Assembly (NCBI GenBank): GCA_045650025.1
Contig: JAZRQR010000055.1
Location: 1 to 8,462 of the forward strand
Reading direction: 5' to 3'
Source: SVQP01 sp045650025
GTDB taxonomy: Bacteria > Bacillota > Clostridia > Oscillospirales > CAG-272
DNA length: 8,462 bases
Every line of letters starts with the position of its first letter. Position 1 is the first letter of the stretch. Position numbers and translations under genes: made by a program. Shown here piece after piece: positions 1 to 6,998 of this stretch. The notes beneath the pieces were generated by a model that ran no database searches, was not told the DNA's origin, and saw only the letters and a program-made list of their open reading frames with translations.

Positions 1-1530
1 ATGACCACCGAGACCACCTGCCTTTCCTCGATCTGGTCCACCGACAATACCACTAAGGCATTCTACGAAACGCACAAGCGCGGCGAATACTACGCGCCGC
101 TTGCTCCCGAGGACGGCGCTTACTACGACCGCATGATCGAGATCAAGCTCGACGAGGTCGAGTCCATGATCGCGCTGCCCTTCCACCCCTCCAACGCATA
201 CACCATTCATGAATTTGTAGCACGCGCAGACGAGCTGCTTGCAGGTGTGGAAGCCGAGGCAGCACAGCTGTTCCCCGGTGCGCCCCTTACCCTGACGGGC
301 AAGGTAGACGCGCAGGGCGTGCATGCCGATCAGGGCGTGATTGCAGGCTGCGCGGGCGGTATGTACGAATCCATCTGCGAGGCGGACGCTATCCTTAAGA
401 CCGGCGACGTGGGTGACGGCGCGTTCTCGCTCTCGGTTTACCCCACCAGCATTCCCGTATCTCTGGAGCTGACCCGTCAGGGCGTTACCGCATCGCTCTT
501 GGCACAGGGCGCGGTCATCAAGCCCTCGTTCTGCGGTCCTTGCTTTGGTGCAGGTGACGTGCCTGCCAACAACGGACTTTCCCTGCGCCACACCACGCGT
601 AACTTCCCCAACCGCGAGGGCTCCAAGCCCGGTGAGGGTCAGATCTCCTGCGTGGCGCTCATGGACGCACGCTCGATCGCGGCAACCGCGGCTATGGGCG
701 GCGTAATCACGGCGGCAACCGATCTTGACTACGATTATACCCCTCTGACCTATCAATTTGATGCATCCCCCTACGACAAGCGCGTGTACAACGGCTACGG
801 CAATCCCCAGCCCGAGACCGCGCTGGTCATGGGTCCCAATATTACCGACTGGCCCGCACAGTATGCGCTGGCAGACAACCTGCTTGTAGAGCTGGCGGCG
901 GTCATCCGTGACCCCGTAACCACCACCGACGAGCTCATCCCCTCTGGCGAGACCTCGTCCTACCGCTCCAATCCCCTGCGCCTTGCCGAGTTCGCGCTCT
1001 CGCGCCGCTGCCCCGAATACGTGGGTCGCTCCAAGGCAGTTGCCGCACAGGAAAAGGATCGCAGAGCGGGCGCTCCCTCGGACAAGCTGATTGCAGCACT
1101 TGCTGCTGTGGGTGACGCAGACGCGCTGGCACAGAACACGCAGTTTGGCTCTTGCATGTTTGCCAACAAGCCGGGTGACGGCTCGGCACGCGAGCAGGCG
1201 GCATCCTGCCAGAAGGTGCTGGGCGGCTTTGCCAACATTTGTTATGAGTTTGCCACCAAGCGTTACCGCTCCAACTGCATCAACTGGGGCATTCTCCCCT
1301 TTACCCTGGATGCAGATACCCCCTTCCCCTACTGTGAGGGTGACTTTGTGTTCGTGCCCGACATCCGCGCAAAGCTGGAGAGTGGCTGCGAGCAATTTGA
1401 CGCAACCGTGATCTGTGCCGACGGCACGACCGCACCGCTGACGCTTTACGTCAAGGGCTTGACCGACAACGAAAAGCAGATCATTCTGGACGGCTGCCTG
1501 ATGAACTACTACGCAAACGGGAGTAAATAA
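1..1530 (+). CDS. Aconitase-superfamily hydratase (YbhJ-like), 5' truncated by the window edge
   Basis: This is a [4Fe-4S] hydro-lyase of the aconitase fold, most like the long single-chain 'hydratase'/YbhJ branch (about 750 residues). The 509 residues visible are the C-terminal two thirds. The ATG at base 1 is probably internal, because the first aconitase domain is missing. Seen directly: three cysteines with aconitase spacing, Cys117 in GCAGGMYES and Cys178/Cys181 in FCGPCFG (aconitase has the same order and nearly the same gaps). Also seen are an RNFPNR arginine pair (Arg200, Arg205) after the CxxC, and GSAREQAA in the swivel domain (Ser395, Arg397), matching the catalytic Ser and substrate-binding Arg of aconitase. 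Its stop codon overlaps the next gene's start, and isocitrate dehydrogenase lies two genes on, so citrate/isocitrate isomerisation is the likely role. This is inferred; another hydroxy-acid substrate is possible. It should be cytoplasmic and oxygen-sensitive. Confidence 0.85.
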   Translation: MTTETTCLSSIWSTDNTTKAFYETHKRGEYYAPLAPEDGAYYDRMIEIKLDEVESMIALPFHPSNAYTIHEFVARADELLAGVEAEAAQLFPGAPLTLTGKVDAQGVHADQGVIAGCAGGMYESICEADAILKTGDVGDGAFSLSVYPTSIPVSLELTRQGVTASLLAQGAVIKPSFCGPCFGAGDVPANNGLSLRHTTRNFPNREGSKPGEGQISCVALMDARSIAATAAMGGVITAATDLDYDYTPLTYQFDASPYDKRVYNGYGNPQPETALVMGPNITDWPAQYALADNLLVELAAVIRDPVTTTDELIPSGETSSYRSNPLRLAEFALSRRCPEYVGRSKAVAAQEKDRRAGAPSDKLIAALAAVGDADALAQNTQFGSCMFANKPGDGSAREQAASCQKVLGGFANICYEFATKRYRSNCINWGILPFTLDADTPFPYCEGDFVFVPDIRAKLESGCEQFDATVICADGTTAPLTLYVKGLTDNEKQIILDGCLMNYYANGSK

Positions 1531-2363
1531 TGATGTACAAGGGTGATTACCTTTACGCCATCAACGCCATGGGCGGCACCAAGCTCTCGATTGACGAGCA
1601 CGTACAGCTTTTGCGAAAGATTGGCTGGAATGGATTTTTTACAGGCTGGAACCCCGAGCATACACCGCTTTGGAAGGCAGCAGCCGACCGCTACGGCATG
1701 CTTTACACCTCGATCCACGCCCCCTTTACCGGCGCTGCCCTCTTGTGGCAGACGGGCGAGGCGGCAGACGCTGAGGCACAGCGCATGCTGGAATGCTTGG
1801 ACGACTGCGCCAAGCACCAAATCCCCGTTATGGTCATTCACCCCTTTATCGGGTTTGAGGATCACACCCCTACCGAGGCAGGTATTGTGAACTTTGGCAA
1901 GATCGTGGCGCATGCCGATGCGCTGGGTGTTCGCCTTGGCTTTGAGAACGTGGAGGGTGAGGAATATCTCGCGGCTCTGTATGAAGCATTCAAGGATCAC
2001 CCCTCGTTTGGCTTTTGCTTTGACGCAGGCCACGAGCTTTGCTACAACCGCGGCAAGGACATGCTTGCCCTATACGGTCAAGTGCTCTGCCACACGCATC
2101 TCAACGACAACGTGGGCGTGACCGGCAAGGACATTTTCTGGACGGACGACTTACACCTTGTCATGGGTGACGGCATTGCCGATTGGGAGGACGTCATGCG
2201 CCGCATTCGCGCATGCAATTACTCCGGCGTACTGACCTGCGAGCTGACCCTTTCCAACAAGCCCGACAAGCACACGCACGACGGCTATGCCGCCATGCCA
2301 ATTGAGGATTTTTACGCCCTTGCGCTTTCTCGCATGCAAGCGATTGGCGCAATGGGACTTTGA
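1530..2363 (+). CDS. Sugar phosphate isomerase/epimerase-like TIM barrel (AP endonuclease family 2 fold)
   Basis: A 277-residue xylose isomerase-like TIM barrel protein, a normal length for the family. The motifs expected of the metal-binding barrel are present in order: SIHAP (His63), VIHP (His104), GFEN (Glu139), FDAGHE (Asp165, His168), HTHLND (His188, His190, Asp193), DDLHLVMGDG (Asp207, His209) and CELT (Glu238). These supply the usual Glu/Asp/His metal site, so it is probably an active divalent-metal enzyme on a sugar, sugar phosphate or keto-acid. Family members include isomerases, epimerases and dehydratases, and the substrate cannot be read from sequence. The first ATG shares its A with the hydratase stop (TAATG at 1528-1532). 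GGGAG at 1519-1523, six bases upstream, supports this start; a second ATG follows immediately. Translational coupling to the hydratase is likely. No signal peptide or membrane segment. Its place between two citrate-branch genes is unusual. Confidence 0.85.
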   Translation: MMYKGDYLYAINAMGGTKLSIDEHVQLLRKIGWNGFFTGWNPEHTPLWKAAADRYGMLYTSIHAPFTGAALLWQTGEAADAEAQRMLECLDDCAKHQIPVMVIHPFIGFEDHTPTEAGIVNFGKIVAHADALGVRLGFENVEGEEYLAALYEAFKDHPSFGFCFDAGHELCYNRGKDMLALYGQVLCHTHLNDNVGVTGKDIFWTDDLHLVMGDGIADWEDVMRRIRACNYSGVLTCELTLSNKPDKHTHDGYAAMPIEDFYALALSRMQAIGAMGL

Positions 2364-2381
2364 TAGGGAGGTTTTACTACC

Positions 2382-3599
2382 ATGCAAAAGATCAAAATGA
2401 CCACACCGCTTGTCGAAATGGACGGCGACGAAATGACCAGAGTCCTTTGGACCATGATCAAGGACGAGCTGCTGCACCCCTTTGTGGAGCTCAATACCGA
2501 ATATTACGACCTCGGTCTTGTCGAGCGCGAGCGCACCAAGGACCAGGTGACATTTGATTCGGCGTACGCCACCAAAAAGTACGGCGTTGCGGTCAAGTGC
2601 GCCACCATTACCCCCAATAAGCAGCGCGTGGAGGAATACAACCTTTCCGAAATGTGGAAATCCCCCAACGGCACCATTCGCGCGATCCTGGATGGCACGG
2701 TATTCCGCGCACCTATCTTGATCGATTCCATTCGCCCCGCAGTGCGCAACTGGGAGGCTCCCATTACCATTGCGCGTCACGCTTACGGTGACGTATACAA
2801 GGCAACCGAGTACCGCGTGCCCACCGAGGGCAAGGCAGAGCTGATCTTTACCGACAAGGACGGCAACGAGACCTTCCGCGAGACGGTTTATGACTTTGAG
2901 TGCTCCGGCGTGCTGCAGAGCCAGTACAACAAGGACAGCTCGATCCGCTCGTTTGCGCACGCTTGCTTTAAGTACGCCATTGACACCAAGCAGGATCTGT
3001 GGTTCTCTACCAAGGACACCATTTCCAAGCAGTACGACCAGACCTTCAAGCTGATCTTCCAGGAGATCTACGACGCAGATTACAAGGAGCAGTTCGAGGC
3101 GCTGGGCATTGAATACTTCTACACCCTGATCGACGACGCGGTCGCACGCGTCATCCGCTCCAAGGGCGGCTTCATCTGGGCATGCAAGAACTACGACGGT
3201 GACGTGATGAGTGACATGGTTTCCACCGCGTTCGGCTCGCTTGCCATGATGACCTCGGTACTCGTTGCCCCCGACGGAACTACCGAATACGAGGCAGCAC
3301 ACGGCACGGTCACCCGTCACTACTACCGCTACCTCAAGGGCGAGACCACCTCGACCAATCCCATGGCAACCATTTTTGCTTGGTCGGGTGCTTTGCGCAA
3401 GAGAGGCGAGCTGGACGGCTTGACTGATCTGGTCGATTTTGCAGGCAAGCTGGAGGCTGCTTGCCTGCAGACGCTGAACGACGGCATTATGACCAAGGAT
3501 CTGGTTGGCTTGGTAGCTCCCGGCACGCAAGTGACCTCGGTCAGCTCGCTGGATTTCCTGAAAGCGATCCGCGAAAGATTGGAAAAGGCGTTGGCGTAA
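2382..3599 (+). CDS. icd: Isocitrate dehydrogenase, NADP-dependent (homodimeric, eukaryote-like type)
   Basis: This enzyme oxidatively decarboxylates isocitrate to 2-oxoglutarate with reduction of NADP+. The 405-residue protein is close to the human IDH1/IDH2 type (about 410-450) rather than to E. coli Icd. Substrate residues are recognisable at almost the same numbers as in IDH1: Thr77, the SPNGTIR loop with Ser94 and Arg100, Arg109, Arg132 and Tyr139 in ARHAYGDVY, and Lys211. Metal ligands are in LIDD (Asp251/252) and DGDVMSD (Asp274, Asp278). HGTVTRH (307-313) carries the Arg-His pair that binds the 2'-phosphate of NADP+. The ATG at 2382 follows AGGGAGG (2365-2371) at a slightly long ten-base spacing; the next ATG (2397) would be too far away. 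It is the last gene of its operon, 18 bases after the isomerase and about 30 bases before a terminator. It probably supplies glutamate carbon and NADPH in the cytoplasm. Confidence 0.97.
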   Translation: MQKIKMTTPLVEMDGDEMTRVLWTMIKDELLHPFVELNTEYYDLGLVERERTKDQVTFDSAYATKKYGVAVKCATITPNKQRVEEYNLSEMWKSPNGTIRAILDGTVFRAPILIDSIRPAVRNWEAPITIARHAYGDVYKATEYRVPTEGKAELIFTDKDGNETFRETVYDFECSGVLQSQYNKDSSIRSFAHACFKYAIDTKQDLWFSTKDTISKQYDQTFKLIFQEIYDADYKEQFEALGIEYFYTLIDDAVARVIRSKGGFIWACKNYDGDVMSDMVSTAFGSLAMMTSVLVAPDGTTEYEAAHGTVTRHYYRYLKGETTSTNPMATIFAWSGALRKRGELDGLTDLVDFAGKLEAACLQTLNDGIMTKDLVGLVAPGTQVTSVSSLDFLKAIRERLEKALA

Positions 3600-3629
3600 A
3601 CAGATCACATAAATTCAATAAAAAAAGCA

Positions 3630-3665
3630 AAAGCAGAAGTCAAAATGGCTTCTGCTTTCATTTTT
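3630..3665 (+). terminator. Intrinsic terminator after icd, probably bidirectional
   Basis: Arms 3630-3639 and 3649-3658 pair over ten perfect base pairs (AAAGCAGAAG with CTTCTGCTTT). Two more pairs (T-G, C-G) leave a five-base AAAAT loop. On the + strand the hairpin is followed by TTTCATTTTT, ending the hydratase-isomerase-icd transcript. On the minus strand the same hairpin is followed by a T-rich tract from 3630 down to 3620. No other minus-strand T-tailed hairpin lies between here and the end of the SGNH gene at 3868, so it may end both operons. Confidence 0.85.
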
Positions 3666-3685
3666 CATAATACGAAATCCCGAGG

Positions 3686-3808
3686 TTTGTAGGGGAGGCT
3701 ATTAGCCTCCCGCACGTAAACGATTTATGATGGGATTATCCAAACGGTACCCCGATCTCATAACAGGCGGGAGGATGAATTTGCTTGCAAATATTCCTCC
3801 CCTACAAA
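3686..3808. repeat. 123-bp foldback (MITE-like or REP-like) element
   Basis: The element begins with TTTGTAGGGGAGG (3686-3698) and ends with its exact reverse complement (3796-3808), giving 13-bp perfect terminal inverted repeats. Inside each end is a local hairpin: GGGAGGCT-ATT-AGCCTCCC at 3693-3711 (8 bp perfect) and an interrupted one at 3769-3801 (GGGAGGA with TTCCTCCC-side partners, then ATTTGC with GCAAAT). A third nested dyad pairs TTATGA (3725-3730) with TCATAA (3758-3763). No open reading frame of note and no transposase are present, and no clear target-site duplication is visible at the borders. It resembles non-autonomous foldback elements or extragenic palindromes; which of the two is undecided. 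Confidence 0.75.
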
Positions 3809-3810
3809 TA

Positions 3811-3860
3811 CGCCCCGAATACATGTCCTAATTCGCGGGGCATTCGTGAATGCCCCCTAC
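3811..3860. repeat. Short palindromic unit sharing the GTAGGGG motif
   Basis: Two bases beyond the 123-bp element lies a second palindromic stretch. A hairpin GGGCATTC-GT-GAATGCCC (about 3838-3855) is followed by CCCCTAC (3854-3860), the reverse complement of GTAGGGG. CCCCGAAT (3813-3820) also pairs imperfectly, across a two-base bulge, with ATTCGCGGGG (3831-3840). Read on the minus strand, it has the same layout as the left end of the larger element: GTAGGGG followed at once by a stem closed by CCC. It is therefore probably a second, shorter member of the same family. It occupies most of the space just downstream of the SGNH gene's stop codon. Confidence 0.6.
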
Positions 3861-3867
3861 GAAAATT

Positions 3868-4416
3868 TTACGCGTACTGCTTGATGCACTCGGTCACCTG
3901 CTTGGCAGCAACCTCGATGCCCTCCTCGGAAAGGTGGAGGTAATCGGCTGCGATATACTTGTCGATGTCCGCGGCGATGGTAGTGTACAGATCGTTGATG
4001 ACAATGCCCTCGGCGCGCAGCGCGGCGGTCACAGCCTCGTTATAGGAGTTCAGGCGCGTGCGGTCGTGTCCCCACATGGCAAGGTGCGTGGGCGTGGTGG
4101 TGGCAAAAATGACGGTTTTTCCGTAGGTTTTGAGAATACGCGCGATTCTGACCATGGTGTCGCAATACTGATCCATAGGCGTAAACGCGCCGTCGCCGAA
4201 CAAGTCGCACACGTCCCAAAGACCGTTGTTCCAATGGATAACGTCCGCGCCCTCGATCTGCTCCTTGTACTCAAACAGCATACGCAGCGTATAGGTTGCG
4301 AAGCGGCAGTTATCCTCGGGCTGCCAAACCGTATAATCCTCGCCAAGCAGCTCGGCAACGCGCTTACCGTAGCCGATCAGACGAATAGAATCTCCCAACA
4401 ATACCACTTTTTTCAT
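3868..4416 (-). CDS. SGNH/GDSL-family hydrolase, cytoplasmic
   Basis: A compact 182-residue SGNH hydrolase, the class that includes carbohydrate esterases, lipases and acyl-esterases. Seen: block I LLGDSIR near the N-terminus with the nucleophile Ser10; a block III-like HWNNGLWD (61-68) whose Asn would fill the oxyanion hole; and block V DYLHLS (158-163) with Asp158 and His161 completing the triad. There is no signal peptide or membrane segment. AAAGGGG (4425-4431) lies eight bases before the ATG and overlaps the stop codon of the rhamnosidase gene, so the two genes (14-base gap) are co-transcribed and probably coupled. In this context the best guess is removal of acetyl or other ester groups from imported rhamnose-containing oligosaccharides. 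That is inference; the family is too broad to fix a substrate. Confidence 0.85.
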   Translation of the reverse strand: MKKVVLLGDSIRLIGYGKRVAELLGEDYTVWQPEDNCRFATYTLRMLFEYKEQIEGADVIHWNNGLWDVCDLFGDGAFTPMDQYCDTMVRIARILKTYGKTVIFATTTPTHLAMWGHDRTRLNSYNEAVTAALRAEGIVINDLYTTIAADIDKYIAADYLHLSEEGIEVAAKQVTECIKQYA

Positions 4417-4430
4417 AATTCAATCCCCTT

Positions 4431-6998
4431 TCAGTTCCATTGATAGTAATACGAGCCGCTGCCCACCACCTCGGTGCGGTCTGGCAGGCGGATATGCGCT
4501 TTTGTGCCAAACGGCACGGTAACGTACAGACAGGTGTGACCAAATCGCTTGACCCAGCGCATGCTGATCTGTCCCTTGACGGTATCCACGTGTGCCTGCG
4601 CCGAAAGCAGCCCCGACGGATAATGCGGCGCGATCTCAAACTCGGTACAGCCGGGGGCTGTGGGCTTGATGCCGCAAAGCGTGCCGTACAGCCACTTATA
4701 CACCGAGCCGTACATGGGGTGGTTATGCGAGTTCATGCCCGCCTCTTTTTTGAGCTCAAAGCGTTCCCACACAGTGGTGGCTTCGTTTTGAATCATATAA
4801 CCGTACGATGGATATTCCTCGTTGGTCAAGATTTTCCACGCGTCGTCCACGTAGCCGTATTTTGCCAGCATTTCTAACATATACAGCGTGCAAAGGTTAC
4901 CCGTGGTGAACTTATAATCGCGCTCGCGCAGGTCATTGACCATGACCGCGGCTACCTTTTGGCAATATGCTTCGGGGATGATGCCAAGCCACAGAGAGAA
5001 CGCCTGCGAGGCTTGCGAGCCGCCAGCCATTTTGCAGGTATCGGCATCCCACCAGCGAGCCAGCATGGCGGTTTTGATCTTTTCTGCCAAGGCTTCGTAC
5101 TCGGCTTGCTTTTCCGCATTGCCGAGCGCCTTTGCCATACGCGCCAAGGCGCAGCAGTTATAGTAAGAAAATCCCGTGGACATAAAGCGGCCCTCGGTCA
5201 CGGCGCTGGTCGCATCCTCAAACGAGCGGCAGGCGTACGCCGGAGCTGCCCAGTCACCGTAATAGGAATAGTTGACGATATAGTCCTCGCTGCGCGAGAG
5301 CAAGGATTGCTCCCATGCTTCAAACCAAGGAAATGCTTTCTCAATCAGCTCGATATTGCCGGTAAACAGCAGGCTCTGCTCCCCTGCTACCAAGAAGGAC
5401 GAGCAAACGGGGTCTGCCGGGTACTGCCCAAACAGGAAGGGTGCGCAGCAGGTAAACGCGCCGTCCGCGCGCTGCTCTGCGTGAATGTCGCCAATCACCT
5501 TGGGGAAAATGCGCCCAATGTCAAAGGCGTAGGGCGTGGCGGTAAAGCGCACCGTGGCGTCGTTCATCCAGCCCATGCGCTCGTCACGCTGGGGGCAATC
5601 GGTCAGGATGGAATGTATGTTGGCTTTCTCGGTCTGAATGGCGTTTTGGTGCAGCTTGGTCACCAAAGCCGAGCCGCAGGTAAAGCCGCTGTCGTTTGCA
5701 ATGTCGGTGTAAAGCGCAATTGCCCTGACGGAATTCTTGTCCGGGCAAGGATATCCCGTCAGCTCGATGTAACGGAAACCGTGATAGGTAAACTTGGGCT
5801 GCCATACCTCAAGATCACGCTCGTCTCCCGAGGCAATATAGGTATCGGTCTGCTTGGCATCACGAAGCGGCAAATTGTAAAGTCCACCGTCCTCGTCCAG
5901 CATTTCCCCCATACGCATGGTGATGGTATGCCCTGCCGGCATGCCCGTTGGCAAATTGATGCGCGGCACGCCTGCAATATTCTGTCCGAAATCGAGAATA
6001 TATTTGCCGTCGCCCAAGGCAAACATACTTTGCGCTTGATAGGTCTCTTGTTCATAGATCGGCTCGACCGTCATAGGCACGAGCTTTTCTGTGGGCGAGG
6101 GCTTGACGACGGCGTGCACGAAATCCTTTCCGCCTCCCGGCAGCATCCAATGGGAATCGTGCAAACGCGCGTCATACGTTTCGCCGTCAAAAATGCTGAC
6201 GTCGGTGATGGCATCGTGACCGCAAAGCCAGCTATCGTCGGTGACAATAGTCTGCTCTCTTCCATCCGCAAATTTCAGCACCAGCTTGGCAATCAGCATA
6301 GGCTCACCGAAAAACTCGATGGGGCGGCCTGCAAACATACCGGTAAAAAACGAGGTATCGTTGCAACGCCAGCCATCCGCAACCTGTACGGCAAGAGTGT
6401 TTTCACCCTGCTTCAGAAAGCCCGTGATCTCGGGAATCACCGAATATTGCACCTGCTTTTTATAGTTGGTGTGTGCGGGATCCAGTAATGCATTGAAGCC
6501 AATCCCATTGACTGCAATATCGTGATACCCGATACCCGCCACGTACAAGCAAGCATCTACAGGCTGCTCTTGTAGTTCAATATCCTTGCGTAAACAGATC
6601 GGCACACGCTTTTGCGCCACGGGATGTGTGATCCAAGAGGCACAAGACATATCGGTCAAACCATTGACAAAGAAATTTCTTGACTCCTTGCTCTCGTTAC
6701 CAAATGCGTCGCGCACAAAAACGCCAACGATAAGCGTCAACCCTTCGGGGAGAGGCTCCCCCGTATAGGTAAGCTTCTGCTCGGTCTGCTCGCGCCAACC
6801 GCTATCCCAGTACAGCGTCTGATTGCCCGTATAGACGCACACACGGCACGCGCTTTGACGGTTATCCTGCAAATCGGAGATCACAGACCAAGAAAAAGTT
6901 GGGTGCAAATTTGCGGTAACACCGGGACGGCAGTTCCATTTCAGCTTACCGCCGTCCATATATATTTGATTGACTTTGATGTTTTCCATATTATCCAC
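4431..6998 (-). CDS. Alpha-L-rhamnosidase, glycoside hydrolase family GH78, intracellular
   Basis: An inverting glycosidase that releases L-rhamnose from plant glycosides or pectic oligosaccharides. At 855 residues it has the usual GH78 layout: N-terminal Ig-like domain (about 10-115), a beta-sandwich rhamnosidase N domain (about 145-310), a concanavalin-like domain (about 320-430, with DFGQNIAG and YHGFRYIELTGYP), the six-hairpin (alpha/alpha)6 catalytic barrel (about 435-775) and a C-terminal beta domain. The signature DCPQRDERMGW (467-477) carries the general acid Glu473, and TTVWER (741-746) carries the general base Glu745. GWMND replaces the commoner GWTGD. No signal peptide is present, so substrate must be imported. 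The longest frame starts at a GTG (6998) overlapping the rhaA stop by eight bases. An ATG three codons later (6989), one base after that stop, is at least as plausible. Neither has a strong ribosome binding site, so coupled re-initiation is likely. Confidence 0.95.
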   Translation of the reverse strand: MDNMENIKVNQIYMDGGKLKWNCRPGVTANLHPTFSWSVISDLQDNRQSACRVCVYTGNQTLYWDSGWREQTEQKLTYTGEPLPEGLTLIVGVFVRDAFGNESKESRNFFVNGLTDMSCASWITHPVAQKRVPICLRKDIELQEQPVDACLYVAGIGYHDIAVNGIGFNALLDPAHTNYKKQVQYSVIPEITGFLKQGENTLAVQVADGWRCNDTSFFTGMFAGRPIEFFGEPMLIAKLVLKFADGREQTIVTDDSWLCGHDAITDVSIFDGETYDARLHDSHWMLPGGGKDFVHAVVKPSPTEKLVPMTVEPIYEQETYQAQSMFALGDGKYILDFGQNIAGVPRINLPTGMPAGHTITMRMGEMLDEDGGLYNLPLRDAKQTDTYIASGDERDLEVWQPKFTYHGFRYIELTGYPCPDKNSVRAIALYTDIANDSGFTCGSALVTKLHQNAIQTEKANIHSILTDCPQRDERMGWMNDATVRFTATPYAFDIGRIFPKVIGDIHAEQRADGAFTCCAPFLFGQYPADPVCSSFLVAGEQSLLFTGNIELIEKAFPWFEAWEQSLLSRSEDYIVNYSYYGDWAAPAYACRSFEDATSAVTEGRFMSTGFSYYNCCALARMAKALGNAEKQAEYEALAEKIKTAMLARWWDADTCKMAGGSQASQAFSLWLGIIPEAYCQKVAAVMVNDLRERDYKFTTGNLCTLYMLEMLAKYGYVDDAWKILTNEEYPSYGYMIQNEATTVWERFELKKEAGMNSHNHPMYGSVYKWLYGTLCGIKPTAPGCTEFEIAPHYPSGLLSAQAHVDTVKGQISMRWVKRFGHTCLYVTVPFGTKAHIRLPDRTEVVGSGSYYYQWN

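Noticed and set aside
2151..3608. Long minus-strand open frame (485 codons) opposite icd
   Set aside because: Lies antisense to a clearly conserved enzyme, has no recognisable domain, and is explained by the low frequency of antisense stop codons given this genome's codon choice.
3600..3867. CRISPR array suggested by repeated short motifs
   Set aside because: The repeated GTAGGGG units are inverted, few and irregularly spaced, with no constant repeat-spacer pattern and no cas genes.
4959..6488. Plus-strand open frame (509 codons) opposite the rhamnosidase gene
   Set aside because: Antisense to GH78 catalytic-domain sequence with intact motifs; no family resemblance; a codon-usage shadow.
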